A stretch of DNA of 64,000 nucleotides from Typha latifolia (taxonomy: Eukaryota; Streptophyta; Magnoliopsida; Poales; Typhaceae): assembly GCA_019914945.1 (NCBI GenBank), contig CM034105.1:248001-312000 (forward strand), in the 5' to 3' direction. Shown here in pieces: positions 1 to 10,582 of this stretch. Position 1 is the stretch's first letter. The number at the start of each line of letters is the position of its first letter. The notes under the pieces are model-generated. The model was not told where the DNA came from. It ran no database searches and saw only the letters and a program-made list of their open reading frames with translations. The position numbers and the translations under genes are program-made.

Positions 1-341
1 CTGATTAAGCTTATGCTAGCGGTCGATAGGTCTTGCTAAGGGCTTTTTACATCCTAGCCATATAACTGCAGCGGAGTGTGAGTTGTGCTCGGTGAGGATG
101 ACCTGCCAAGGCCCTATTTTGGTGGAGTTAATGAGACCTTTGAGGAGATGTTGGCAAACTTAGTGTTTTGGGCCAAACTGTTTGGTTATTTGAAGAAAAT
201 ATTCTGAAAGCTTTCTATGGATTGCATTTGCTCTTCTTTTGCGTAGTAATATGTAGATAGTGTTGAAGCTGACTGAAATTAGTTCATTCCTTATCTTTAT
301 TTTTCTCTTAAATTTGATTTCTTTTTCTAAATTTTTATTAG

Positions 342-1143
342 AACACGCATGCTGCAGGAAAGTGAAAGTGAAGATGATGGTCTTGATATTGATGATGGTG
401 AGGATGATGCTGAGGAACATGAGCATGAAGCTGAAGCTGCTATCCCAGCTGAAGCAGCTTTAAAAGAACCTATCCCTGCTCCTGTACCGGCTAAAGATAC
501 AGAAAGGCAGCTCTCCAAAAAGGAGTTGAAGAAAAAGGAACTAGCTGAATTGGATGCTGTTTTGGCTGAGTTGGGAATTTCTGGCAATGATAAGAATGAT
601 ACTCAAATTGATACAAATGGTAATGGCATACTCTTTCTGAAATGTCAAACATAAATTGGGTAGTCTCATTTTCTTGGGCATGTACCGCTAATGGCGATAT
701 AGCCATCCTTAATCTTACATGATATATCCAAAAGCTTACTATTATCATCATCCACTTTTATAGTTGAGAAAAAGCCAGCGGAGCAGAATGAGGACGGGGA
801 TAAGGAGAAAACAGCTGGACCTTCAGAGAGTAAGAGTTCGAAGAAGAAGGCTAAGAAAGATAAAAATACGAAGGAGTCTAAGGAGCCCCAGGAACAGCTC
901 ATTGGTGTGGAGGCAAATAAATCCACTGAAGAGGCGACAGGTGGTGAACCTGAAGAGGATGCATCTGCAGTGGATGTGAAGGAGCGGCTAAAGAAGATGG
1001 CTTCAATGAAGAAGAAGAAATCAAACAAGGAGATGGATGCTGCCGCAAAAGCTGCTGCAATTGAGGCTGCGGCAAGGAGTGCTAGGCTTGCAGCTGCAAA
1101 GAAGAAAGAGAAGAATCATTACAACCAACAACCTGTGCGGTAA
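342..1143 (+). CDS. Lys/Glu/Ala-rich protein of unknown function, C-terminal part (5' end outside window)
   Basis: Two exons are supported: 342-619 and 764-1143. The first follows a TTATTAG acceptor, and the donor at 620 (G|GTAATG) joins the acceptor TTATAG at 763 to keep one frame to the TAA at 1141-1143. The first exon encodes an acidic stretch (runs of E and D) followed by KKELKKKELAELDAVLAELG, which looks helical. The second is rich in K and E, then carries an alanine-rich helix and ends KKKEKNHYNQQPVR. The composition suggests a nuclear or nucleolar coiled-coil protein, but that is inference from composition only. I do not recognise the family. The real N-terminus lies left of the window: the ATG at 349 is internal to an open exon and not necessarily a start. 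No transmembrane or signal sequence is visible. Confidence 0.7.
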
Positions 1144-4100
1144 GCTCTTGTTGTTTTCCTATTTTTGGGGGATGAGTTCGATCTCTCCTGTTCTTTTGTT
1201 GGATTCCAGAATAAAACATCAGTTTGTTCTATAGATGTCCTTAAGATGTCACATGATATGTTGTTGTTGCGGTACTTCATTAATCAGAATTTCATGGACG
1301 TTTACAACTTTTTCGCAGTTAATGTGGATTATTAACTCTGTTGTCCTATTTTCTCTATTATTTCTAGTTTCTACCACCATTCCGCCAGATTTCGTTGGAA
1401 GGGAATTACACCGTCGGTTAAAATTTTGGTAAATTGGAATAGCCACAATTGGAAATGGATTATATTGGTACCTGGATATTTCTTTTATCTTTTCTCTTCA
1501 ATTTTTTTTTTGGGGGGGGGTGCTTTGTGGGTGTTAATCTTCCCCACCTGTACGTGGTGGGTATTTAATTTTACATCTACGCCTCATTTTGATCAGTTTC
1601 TTAACATTATACTGGGAATGCGACGAAGTTTCTCTGGTCCATGCGTTTTTAAATACAACGAACGACGTTCTCTCTCTATAATATCGGAAGGTATATATAG
1701 GGAGGCATCCTCTGGATAATGGATACTGGTAATAAGTGTTAAAGAGGTCCCGAGGAATTACGTCAAATGTGAATCTATTCATTGTAGTGAAAGTTAATAA
1801 GGTAATACCAAGAATTCCAAAAGCTTAATTTAAGCCGCCTACTATCGAGCAGTTGATTTGATCGAGTCTGTCAGTTTGTGGGCCATATCTATATGTATGT
1901 ATGCAGCCAAAATAGGTGAACAGAAGTCCAGACTTGGAAGCCCCATCAAGAGCAGAAGCTTCTAGTAGTATAATAATGTCCATGGCCAAAGAGCTGCCTT
2001 GACACGTATATTTTGCAGCCGTCCTCCAGATCAAGAGCAAAAAGTAGAAATGTCCATGCCTATATAAGTTTATAGACTTGCAAGCCACGTTAGGATTCTG
2101 TGCACGAGAACGTAAGTGAAGACGTGCAGTTTAAAGCATCACAATCCAACAAGCAGCTCATTTGATCTAGCCCTCTAACCTCACAAAGTCACAAGACTTG
2201 TCCTCTTTATCTTTACTAGTCTTCTTGGCTGCTCTTATTCACTTTTTCAACTAATACATTTCAATATCTATCCTCGACAATGTAATGCTTCTGTGTTTGA
2301 CCGCCATGGTTGCAATGCTCGACTCTTCCGTAGCTTAAGTGCGAAGTAAACTATAAACTGAGACAGAAGAGTTGCACTGACGTCTAGACATTTCGTAGAT
2401 CTTGCAACTCAAAAGGACTACTGTTCCCCCCCACCCCCAACTCGATGGTTGTAGCATTGTCTTTGCCTTGAATTTTTAGTGCACGCGAATGGCGATCGTT
2501 TATTTTACTTCGTTCATGAGAACGACACCTGGATTTGACTTGTTAGACAAAGTGCCATTGAATCCGGGGCAGATGTACAGTTGGAATTTATGAATGATCT
2601 TAAGACATTAGCTGTCAAGGTGGATAAAATGTTAATTAATTGATGGTATTCTGAGATTTTTTCAAAGAAAGCATGTCAAACAAAGGTCTCTTGCTTAAGC
2701 CCAATTTAACCCAGCTCAGCCCTGAAACCACTTAGCTCAACCTGATTAACACTTTACTTTGTGCCCAATCTAATCGATCACAAATGAGTAGATAAACTAT
2801 AGGTTAGACAAAGAGATTAATAATTATCGATAAATAGATTAAATAACTGGACCAACTATTTCAGTAAATGAACCACAACAAACTCAAACTATTTCATAAA
2901 AAATCCATCAAATATTAACCTTAATATCTATTAGAATAACTGAATAATTGGTAAGACATAACCACTAAGTGATGACTTAACCACCTTATTTCCAAGACTT
3001 ATATTTAGGCAGTTCTTCATTTATTTTATTTTTCTTTTGTTTCGAGTGTTTGATGAGCTCGTTTCTGTATGGCCAATTTAGAGAGGGGACCACTCTATTG
3101 TAGCTCATATTATACAAGACCCAATCCTTTAATTTCACTATTCTGTTCTCTTCTCTAGTCCAAATATACTAGACGTACATATGTGAGTTATAATATTATT
3201 CTTTTTAAGCTGAAAAGTTTTATTGATCTAGAAGACTAACACTTCAAGAACCTTTTGAATTCGATCTAAGGCGAATAAGTTCTCTATTATTTTCTTGTCC
3301 TATTACACAGTTGTCAACGCATTTTTCAAGGCATACATCAGCTCTTAATTTTCTTTCCCTCTTATCTCGGCTTCCATCCTTCCTTGCCGTGCCACCTTTT
3401 ATTTCTAGATAAATTGATAAAAATCTTAGTCTTGTTTCAAAATGCTTCTCGAATTAGATGTCAAAAAACGAAGTTATAGAATAGAAGATTAGACTACGAA
3501 ATTTAAGTGCCTTAATGAATTGGGCATGTTTGATATTAGTTTTTTGCTGCCTAAGAAATGCAAAATATTAGCACGTTTTCTTCGTATAATTATTTAGTGA
3601 CGAATAAGAAGTTGCGTATTCTAAGCTGTGGAAAGTTCGGAAGTACGAATTGTCTCTAATATTTATTTAACAACAAGTAGGCCATGGTTTCCAAGATGTT
3701 GAAGAACAGAGAAAAAGCTTGACATTTTAACGTTTATGATATCAATGATCGATTAAGATGATTGAAGGTTTAAAGGTGTAAACGTGACAGTCTCCAATAA
3801 TTAAATTGAGATATATACTTGAGCTCGGCCATCTCGGCTCATTAATTTTTTAAATAAAGTCTAAATTTGACCTCCACTGTGGCTAGTTTAAGATATCTAA
3901 ATCTAATATTTACACACAAAAAAGGGGTTTTATTTTTGCAGTTTAATGCCAAAATTTTACAATATATATATATACCTAAGCCTATGTTTATTTATGAAAT
4001 AAGAATATATTTATTCTAATATAAGTTTTCGTATACTAGAATAATAATTTCTACTAGGTTTATACTAGTATAGTAATATATATTTCTCTCTCTCATTTTA

Positions 4101-5686
4101 TATTTCATCCAATATTTTTATATTTATTAATTACTATTTTATCTTTGAAAATATATCATTTTAACTTTTCTTTTTTTTTTTCTACCCTTTTGATTTCTTC
4201 TTATCAATTATAATTTTTCAAATTATTATTTTAACTTTATATCATAGGAAGCGTAACTATTACATACTATATACTAAAATAGCTTACACTGAGATAAAGT
4301 ATAAAAAATAAAAATAACTATAATAATATCGACATTATTTGGCAAACGGAGGCGGCCTAAAGTTATTCCGGGCACTTGGTTTGCCGATAAAGTTCTGTGG
4401 GCTCCCATGTATAAATAAAGATCAAGCATTTGGTTCTAGAACTCCACTAGCTATTTATTATAGTTTTCTGGACGAAGCCGTTGATAGTTGTTAAGAGAGC
4501 AGCCATAATTAACTTGCTGATGATATTAGCTGTTTGTTTAATAAAATGGAAGTTAAATCTTCCTTAAATGGACATCATATTTTATCATAGTATTTAACGA
4601 TCCACAAGGGGCGTGTCTATGAGCCACTTGTTTCAATTCCTTTAAAATACTCTCTTGTGTTGTGTTTCTCTTGCAAAGAAAAATATCTCATCATAAAATT
4701 GTTATCTTTATAGATTGGCCGGCCCTACGTTCCCCCTTGTGCAGGATATTTAAACTCCCTAAAGGTTAACTTGATGTGAGGAAATAAAAATACAATTTAT
4801 TGAGGTCTTAGTTATAGCGTATTTAATCTAAAAACATATCAAGCTATAATTTAATCTATTGGGTCTTCTTAACATTAATCTTGTATTCAGATAAAAAAAA
4901 TTAAATAAAATATTCCGACCCTATTTAAAAGGCCTAACTGCTATCCATCCCAATTCCCTGTCCTCAGTACAAGTATTCGCCCTACTTTTCCAAGGATAAA
5001 CTCCACGTCTCAATCATGACGCAGAGAGATGGATGGGGATGGATAACTGGATAAATTCGACGTCCCGTCGCGATAAAAACCCTCATCAATCGGGAGACGA
5101 GAAGGACTAAGTAGTAAATCACGGATAAGTGGGGACCTTATTCTCCAATCTCCACTTGCTCATCGCCTTTTCGTCCCTAGAAGCAATGTACCGAGTAGTA
5201 ATAGCCTCGGTTCACTACCCTCCTGGATAACTATATCCACTGCAACTGATGTGATTTGAATCCATGGTCGTCATCAAGACAGTAGCAATCAATTAATTAA
5301 CCAGAGAGATGAGTGCACTGTGTGCATAGTTGACTTTGGTACTATTACATTTGAAAATTTCTGGATATGGAATATTAAAGCCCAACTTTGAGAATATCTT
5401 TAGTTTAACAACAAATTCTAATCCATGTCTAAGCATGCATGTTTTGAAGTTTTGTTATTTTTTTTCGGAACATATACTTAGGCCAAGTCAAACATTGCAG
5501 TCGATAATGGAAGAAGAGACGTCAGAGAAGGATAGAATAGAGAATATAAGAACCCAAATCAGAGAGGTTGATCTTTTGGCTGGGCAGTGAAGTCAGGGGA
5601 TATTGATACAAGTAATTTAGATTTCTTCCACCATAGGCGACTCTTCAGATAGGATTTCTCCATTCTATTACGACAAAAAAGAAAAA

Positions 5687-5690
<4 letters not shown>

Positions 5691-5724
<34 letters not shown>
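5691..5724. repeat. (GA)n microsatellite
   Basis: An uninterrupted run of GA dinucleotides (about 17 units) lies in the intergenic region downstream of the kelch F-box gene. Confidence 0.95.
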
Positions 5725-5727
<3 letters not shown>

Positions 5728-5971
5728 TAGGGGAGATGAATGTAGTGTTGGCATTTTGCTGTTGCTTCCCTGGTACATGTCAAACCATAGTTTAAATTAA
5801 GAAATGGCATTTGGCCTCCCACTAATGCCAAAGAAAATTATAAAATGAGCAGAGACATGAAATCTAGCTAATGGAAGCAAGGTTGACCTTCTATTAACTT
5901 CAACTGCAAACGGCGGTACGAACTGAAACAAGCAGCAGTTGTGGTTTAAAAGATTAAATCGGAAGTAGGCT

Positions 5972-6000
5972 GTAGTTTGTAGTTGTAGTTGTAGTTGTAG
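5972..6000. repeat. (GTAGTT)n short tandem repeat
   Basis: Four to five imperfect copies of GTAGTT lie in intergenic DNA about 0.4 kb beyond the stop codon of the kelch F-box gene. Confidence 0.7.
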
Positions 6001-6424
6001 TGGCCCCATGTTTGAAGAGAACATTGTTATATGGCTATTCGCTGAACAGAGATCTTTTTGTATTGCCAGCCCAGACTAAACAGACTTGGGATTGGGAATT
6101 GGGATGCCGACACTGAACAATCTCACGATGCTTACTTACTGATGATATATCTTTGAAATGCAATGGACTCATCTATTGCACCATCCATGAATACAATGGT
6201 TATCTAATTACCATGCTTGTTCGATATCATTATATAATATATCTTACGAGAAAAGTGACAAGTATAACAACAACAAAAAACGAAGAAAAGAAGAGCACAG
6301 ATATATGAATATGAAAACTTCTCTTTCAAAAATGAATAAAAAGACCAAAATTTATCACTTATATATTATACAAGACAAGAAGACGATGATGCGAGTGTTA
6401 TATGATTAAAGTAGATTTACATTT

Positions 6425-7519
6425 TTAGATCTCGACGCAACAGGCGGCTTGGATGTGTCCCGAGAACTCTTCCGGCATCGTCCCTTTCTTTGTCCACGTC
6501 ACCTCTTTGTTCATCTTGTTCTCCTCTAATACGCAAACCACGTGGGTCCCACCGTGGCAGCCCGACCCCATCACCACCACTTTGCCCTCCCCCACCGCCG
6601 CCACCGCCGACGCCACCCTGGCCTCCTCCGGCATCTCCGCCACCACCCTCCACGCCGCTCCCTCGGACACGGTCACGTGCCCCGCCCTGCACACGTACAT
6701 CCTCCCGTCCCCGGCCACCACGCACGTCCTCGGACACGTTGCTTCCTCCAGCCTGCCCTCCTCCACGGGGCCCCACCGCCACGCGGCGGCGTCGAACACC
6801 TCCGCCGAGCGCCCGAACTGCCCCTGGGCGTCCGTGGCATATCCCCCGATGACGTGGAACCTGCCGCCTAGGAACGCCCCCCGGGGCTCGTCCCGCTCCA
6901 TCGCCATGTCGGGGAGCGGGAACCACCGATCCACGGCCACGTTGTACGCCAGCGCGGACCGGAGCGCGTTCTTGTCCTCGTCGTGGCCGCCCGCCACGTA
7001 CACCGCCCGGTCGGCATCGGACGCCGCGCACGCGAAGAAGGACCGCCGCGGGCCGGGCATGGGCGACCCCCTCCGCCACGCCCCGGACACGAAGTCGTAC
7101 ACGTGGACGCGGTCGGAGGCGGTCCACGTTTCCGGGTCCCACCCCCCGACCACCACCAGCTCTCGTCCGACCGCTGCAAGCTGGCAGAAGAGCGGGAGCC
7201 CGTGGGGGAGGCCGGGGATAGCCGGCAGCACGTCCCAAGTGCCGGTGGCCGGGTCGAACAGAGTGAGACGGTAGGATGTGGTAGAAGACGAATACTTCTT
7301 CGCCGGGCCGGCTTGGGCCAAGGCCGGCTCGGCCTGCGCCAGGGCAATGACCGGTCTAGTGAGGCCGGAGGATTTCCTCAGGCGGTGGTACGACGAAGAC
7401 TCCACCTCCTGCATCCAGAGTCGGCAAACTGATCGGACCGAAGGAAACTGATCGTACGGCACGCGGATGAGGCACTCCCGCGCCACTTCGTCCGGAAGGC
7501 CTGGTATCAGATCTGCCAT
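6425..7519 (-). CDS. F-box/kelch-repeat protein, KISS-ME-DEADLY/KFB type (364 aa)
   Basis: Single-exon, GC-rich gene. The protein begins MADLIPGLPDEVARECLIRV, an F-box (about residues 2-45) of the kind that binds SKP1 in SCF ubiquitin ligases. Kelch units follow, with GG turns at VVVGGW (about 123-128), VAGGHD (175-180) and HVIGGY (222-227), and paired W/Y residues. Length and motifs match Arabidopsis At1g80440, At1g15670, At2g44130 and At3g59940. Known members direct type-B response regulators (cytokinin signalling) and phenylalanine ammonia-lyase (phenylpropanoid flux) to degradation; which target applies here cannot be read from the sequence. I chose the start at 7519 because the F-box begins immediately after it. 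An upstream in-frame ATG at 7600 would add 27 residues with no family counterpart. A TATA box lies about 100 bp upstream. High GC leaves long open frames on both strands, which are shadows. Confidence 0.93.
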   Translation of the reverse strand: MADLIPGLPDEVARECLIRVPYDQFPSVRSVCRLWMQEVESSSYHRLRKSSGLTRPVIALAQAEPALAQAGPAKKYSSSTTSYRLTLFDPATGTWDVLPAIPGLPHGLPLFCQLAAVGRELVVVGGWDPETWTASDRVHVYDFVSGAWRRGSPMPGPRRSFFACAASDADRAVYVAGGHDEDKNALRSALAYNVAVDRWFPLPDMAMERDEPRGAFLGGRFHVIGGYATDAQGQFGRSAEVFDAAAWRWGPVEEGRLEEATCPRTCVVAGDGRMYVCRAGHVTVSEGAAWRVVAEMPEEARVASAVAAVGEGKVVVMGSGCHGGTHVVCVLEENKMNKEVTWTKKGTMPEEFSGHIQAACCVEI

Positions 7520-7615
7520 CGTATTGAATTGTTGTTTGGAATTAACCTTTCGTTCGAGAAGCCAATCAGTGGGGAATGGATTGAGATGATGAGGAGGCAA
7601 GCAAGGGATTGGAGA

Positions 7616-7623
7616 TATTTATA
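7616..7623 (-). promoter_or_regulatory. TATA box of the kelch F-box gene
   Basis: On the minus strand the sequence reads TATAAATA, about 100 bp upstream of the chosen ATG at 7519. This is the usual plant spacing, with a transcription start about 30 bp downstream. A CCAAT-type motif is nearby at about 7562 (+ strand orientation). Its spacing from the start also supports the downstream start codon. Confidence 0.6.
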
Positions 7624-9486
7624 GATTCCCAAAGTTTGCAAGGGATCGAATTTAATAACAAATAATTAATGGCCTGTTGTTTTTTTCCCCCTTATTTCGA
7701 AGGATGGGATCAAGCGGGAAGGGAAACCATTGCTGCGGGAGTCCACAGATAAAGCGACCTGGTGGGCCTGGACCGTGGTGGAACCGGAATGGCTGACGGA
7801 AATTAATAAAATAAAATACATAATTATCCCGCTTGTTTTATTCTCCGTTCACTGGATCTCATCTCCTCCGGTTTCTTCAGAAGATGGAAAGGGAAGAGGG
7901 GGGGAACGTCTTGAGGGGAAGATTGAGATGGTATATTGTGGGTCCCGCATCAAAGACAAGGAGCACATCGATCGAGACACCTAGCCACTCACCGTATCAC
8001 GCGTGGAGACTGTGTACCCCCTTTGTATTGTGGATAGGAAGAATAGGCGGGTCAGGATACCGGAATTATTTTATCTATAACGGGGGATTCTGGATAGATA
8101 TGAGAAAGGATAGTACGTTGAGTCAGCATATGAGCCTCTTTTTTTTTTTCCCCCCTCTTTGATAAGACGAGCCGTTACTGGCGTGATGAATTGCGATGGC
8201 TACAAAGACAAGAAAAGCAAAAAATAAATGGAATGGAATGGAATGGCACAATGGCTTATCCATGTCGGTTAGCCTTATCTGCTTGGGGAGGAGGGGGATC
8301 TTGTTACTGCGCATTTTCATTCGAATGCCATGAATAACTCTTTCTCCATGTTTCGAGTAGATCATCTTTGTATCATTTCTTGTTCCTTAGGATTCAATTC
8401 TTCTTTCTCTTTTCTTGTATCCGGACCTCTGCAGTCTTGTCTCCTACAACTGCTATGATTGTTGCCCATGTTACACATGATCTATTGGTATGGGACAAAA
8501 GTGAAGGAAATGGTTGTGCAGTAGTTATCCATGAGTCATAAGCTCATAGCCGAAAAGTGTTACCTAGTGTAGAGCAACCTCGCTCGCTTTCGAATTCTTG
8601 TTTATTCTAGTGGAATGGAAGGGGGCAGGAGTTCCAGAGTTTGAAGAGATTGCAAAAGGAGCATAATATATCATCGACTGTATTAACTCCATGTACGCAA
8701 AGACGAGGGAGACCTGATATTCCGTACTCACTATCTGAGACAGACGGCTTAAGTGACTTGATTAGATTAATTCGGCCATAAGACAGGGCGGGCATATGAA
8801 ATCTGCTCTTTTCTTTAATATAATGCGAGGTGCTCATCAATCATATCATTGGAAGGTTCCGACCCATTTTGAAGAAGATAATTGATGTGATTTTAATCGT
8901 TTTTACATATCTTGGGATACGATAAGAATGCTATGTTTTTAATCAAAGCCTGCAGACATAAAATTATTTAAAGAACAGAAGTACAATCTAAGCCCAGAGG
9001 TTTAAGTCAGTCCATTCTTTTGACACATGACTCTTGAATGGCTAGACTAGTGAGCTTATGAGACACGATGTTATTCCGCTGATTCGTAAAGCAAACAGGC
9101 ATTGGCACCATGGGTAAGAAAGTTGGATTTAGAGAATAGCCTACGATATTGCACGAGGAATGGTAGCAGTTATATGAAATCAGAGTTTCAACTGTGGCCA
9201 AGTTTAAGGTCTTCCACTTGAGAGAGATACTAAGGGGTGAATGAAGATCAGAGATATCAATGTGAAGGATTCAGGGGGTCATGTAAGATAGGAGATTGCT
9301 GTGCCATCATACCGAAGAGATGTGAAAGATGAGTGAAAGAAACTACAACTACTCGCCAGTCGCCCCCAACGAAGAATGCTAATTTAAGAACAAATAAGAG
9401 ATGCAAAGAGCCATGTAGGTAGGCCAAAAGCCCAAAGCGGATAGAATGCCAAGAAAGGTCCATCAATAGGTAGAGCGAGCCCGGAA
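7624..9486. other. Intergenic region between two divergent genes
   Basis: About 1.9 kb separates the kelch F-box promoter from the CT-rich leader of TIC236. Small ORFs here lack domains. A short GGAAT repeat (about 8227-8246) is the only obvious simple repeat. No RNA gene or recognisable transposon was seen. Confidence 0.5.
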
Positions 9487-9750
9487 GTGGCACTTATTGG
9501 TTTGGTTAAACCCAGAGCCAAAAGTAGGCTCCACCAATCTGCCTTCCGCTCTTTCTCACGCCTCTCGCCCTCTCCGTCTTTTTTTTTTTCTTCTTCTTTT
9601 CATTTTTTAAATTTGGCTTGTAATCTCTCTCACGCCTTCTCTCTCTGCCTCGCAATCTCTCTCTCTTCCTCTCTTTCTCCTCAGAGTGCGGAGGAGCTGG
9701 AGCAGTCGACCTCCTTCTTCGACCCTAACCCTAGATTTGTACTCTAATTT

Positions 9751-9759
9751 AAACCCTAA
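9751..9759 (+). promoter_or_regulatory. Telo-box (AAACCCTAA) in the TIC236 leader
   Basis: AAACCCTAA follows an ACCCTAACCCTAG stretch (9722-9735) in CT-rich DNA just before a (TTC)n tract and upstream of the 5' UTR intron donor. Telo-boxes are known near the transcription start of many plant growth and translation-related genes. The motif is seen directly; function here is inference. Confidence 0.55.
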
Positions 9760-9770
9760 TCCCTAATCCC

Positions 9771-9801
9771 TTCTTCTTCTTCTTCTTCTTCTTCTTCTTC
9801 C
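9771..9801 (+). repeat. (TTC)n microsatellite in the 5' leader
   Basis: About ten TTC units lie in the pyrimidine-rich leader of TIC236, between the telo-box and the intron donor at 9914. Confidence 0.9.
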
Positions 9802-9913
9802 TCTTTCTCCTCCAGAATTTCCAGGTTCGGTTCATCAGGCCAATCCTTCCGGATTACCTCGTCTCTTCGGACGGCATCGCTATTAATTCAAGAAGACCAC
9901 GAGTTCCGCGCTT

Positions 9914-10581
9914 GTAAGTTTCCCGATTGGAATTTCCTTCTTCTTTTTCTTTTTTCCTTGAGGGATTGCTAGTGTCAAAAGGTAGACTCGCTCGTACAGG
10001 GTGGTGGTTTAGGATTTACCTGTAGATGAAATGATTGCCGTCGTGCAATGCGTTTATCTTATCGTGAAAAAAGAACAGAAAATAATAAGAATGATGGCGG
10101 TTCGCGACTTTTTATCATAACTGTATGATCTATTTTGATATATTAGTTCTAACAGGGCCATATATGAGATTATTTTGCTTCAGGCTCAGGTTCTATTGCA
10201 ATAATATTAATTCTACTTTCTGGTGACAAATCAAATTAAGACCTAAAACAGGAGCTTGAGATTTGTAGATGCTGTTTCTTTGAAGTTTGAACTATTTAGT
10301 TGTTTTGTTGCTCATTGTCGAATAAGAAACGTTAGTGTCTCTTCCTGTTAAAGTAAATTTTGTTTGTTTTTGTTGAAAAGTACATATATTTTGTCAAATT
10401 GTTTGTGTTATAGGGCAAACTATCTATAGAACATAAAGTTGGCACACTTCTATTTATTGTGTTATTTTTTCATGATGTCAACAGAATGCTGGTTTTTACT
10501 CTGTGCTTCTGAAGCAGAGGGGGACTGAGATTTGATTCTTGGTCCCCTACACATGACTTTCTTGGGGATATAGGAATGCAG
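9914..10581 (+). other. 5' UTR intron of TIC236
   Basis: A consensus donor (CTT|GTAAGT) lies at 9914. Two acceptors are possible just before the start codon: GATATAG ending at 10573, or AATGCAG ending at 10581. Either leaves the ATG at 10583 as the first codon of the next exon. The leader exon (about 9540-9913) is CT-rich and includes a non-conserved upstream ORF (9487-9747). Confidence 0.6.
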
Positions 10582-10582
10582 A

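Larger units (their letters stand above)
1144..6424. other. Gene-poor intergenic region
   Basis: About 5.3 kb lies between the end of the left-edge gene and the 3' end of the kelch F-box gene, so the two flanking genes converge. Short ORFs here (for example 5330-5590 and 1825-2088) have no recognisable domain and AT-rich, non-coding-like composition. The block holds a T10/G9 homopolymer junction (1502-1520), an AT-rich block around 3950-4350 that could be an old transposon, a GA microsatellite (5691-5724) and a short GTAGTT repeat near 5972-6000. I see nothing else supportable. Confidence 0.6.

Noticed and set aside
3950..4350. AT-rich block that might be a MITE (ends near TATGTTTATTTATGAAATAA and the reverse of ATTATTTGGCAAACGG)
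   Set aside because: The proposed termini match only weakly and no target duplication could be identified, so it is not listed as an element.
5330..5590. 86-codon ORF in the left intergenic region
   Set aside because: No recognisable motif, AT-rich, no supporting exon neighbours, and next to simple repeats.
6417..7274. Long open frames (up to 273 codons) on both strands overlapping the kelch F-box gene
   Set aside because: They are shadows of a GC-rich coding sequence. Composition is Pro/Arg/Gly or Ser/Thr/Pro-biased with no domain, while the F-box/kelch frame explains the region fully.
9487..9747. 86-codon ORF beginning MALIGLVKP upstream of TIC236
   Set aside because: It lies in the CT-rich leader of TIC236 and reads as low-complexity Ser/Phe/Leu. 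At most it is an upstream ORF of the leader, not a separate gene.
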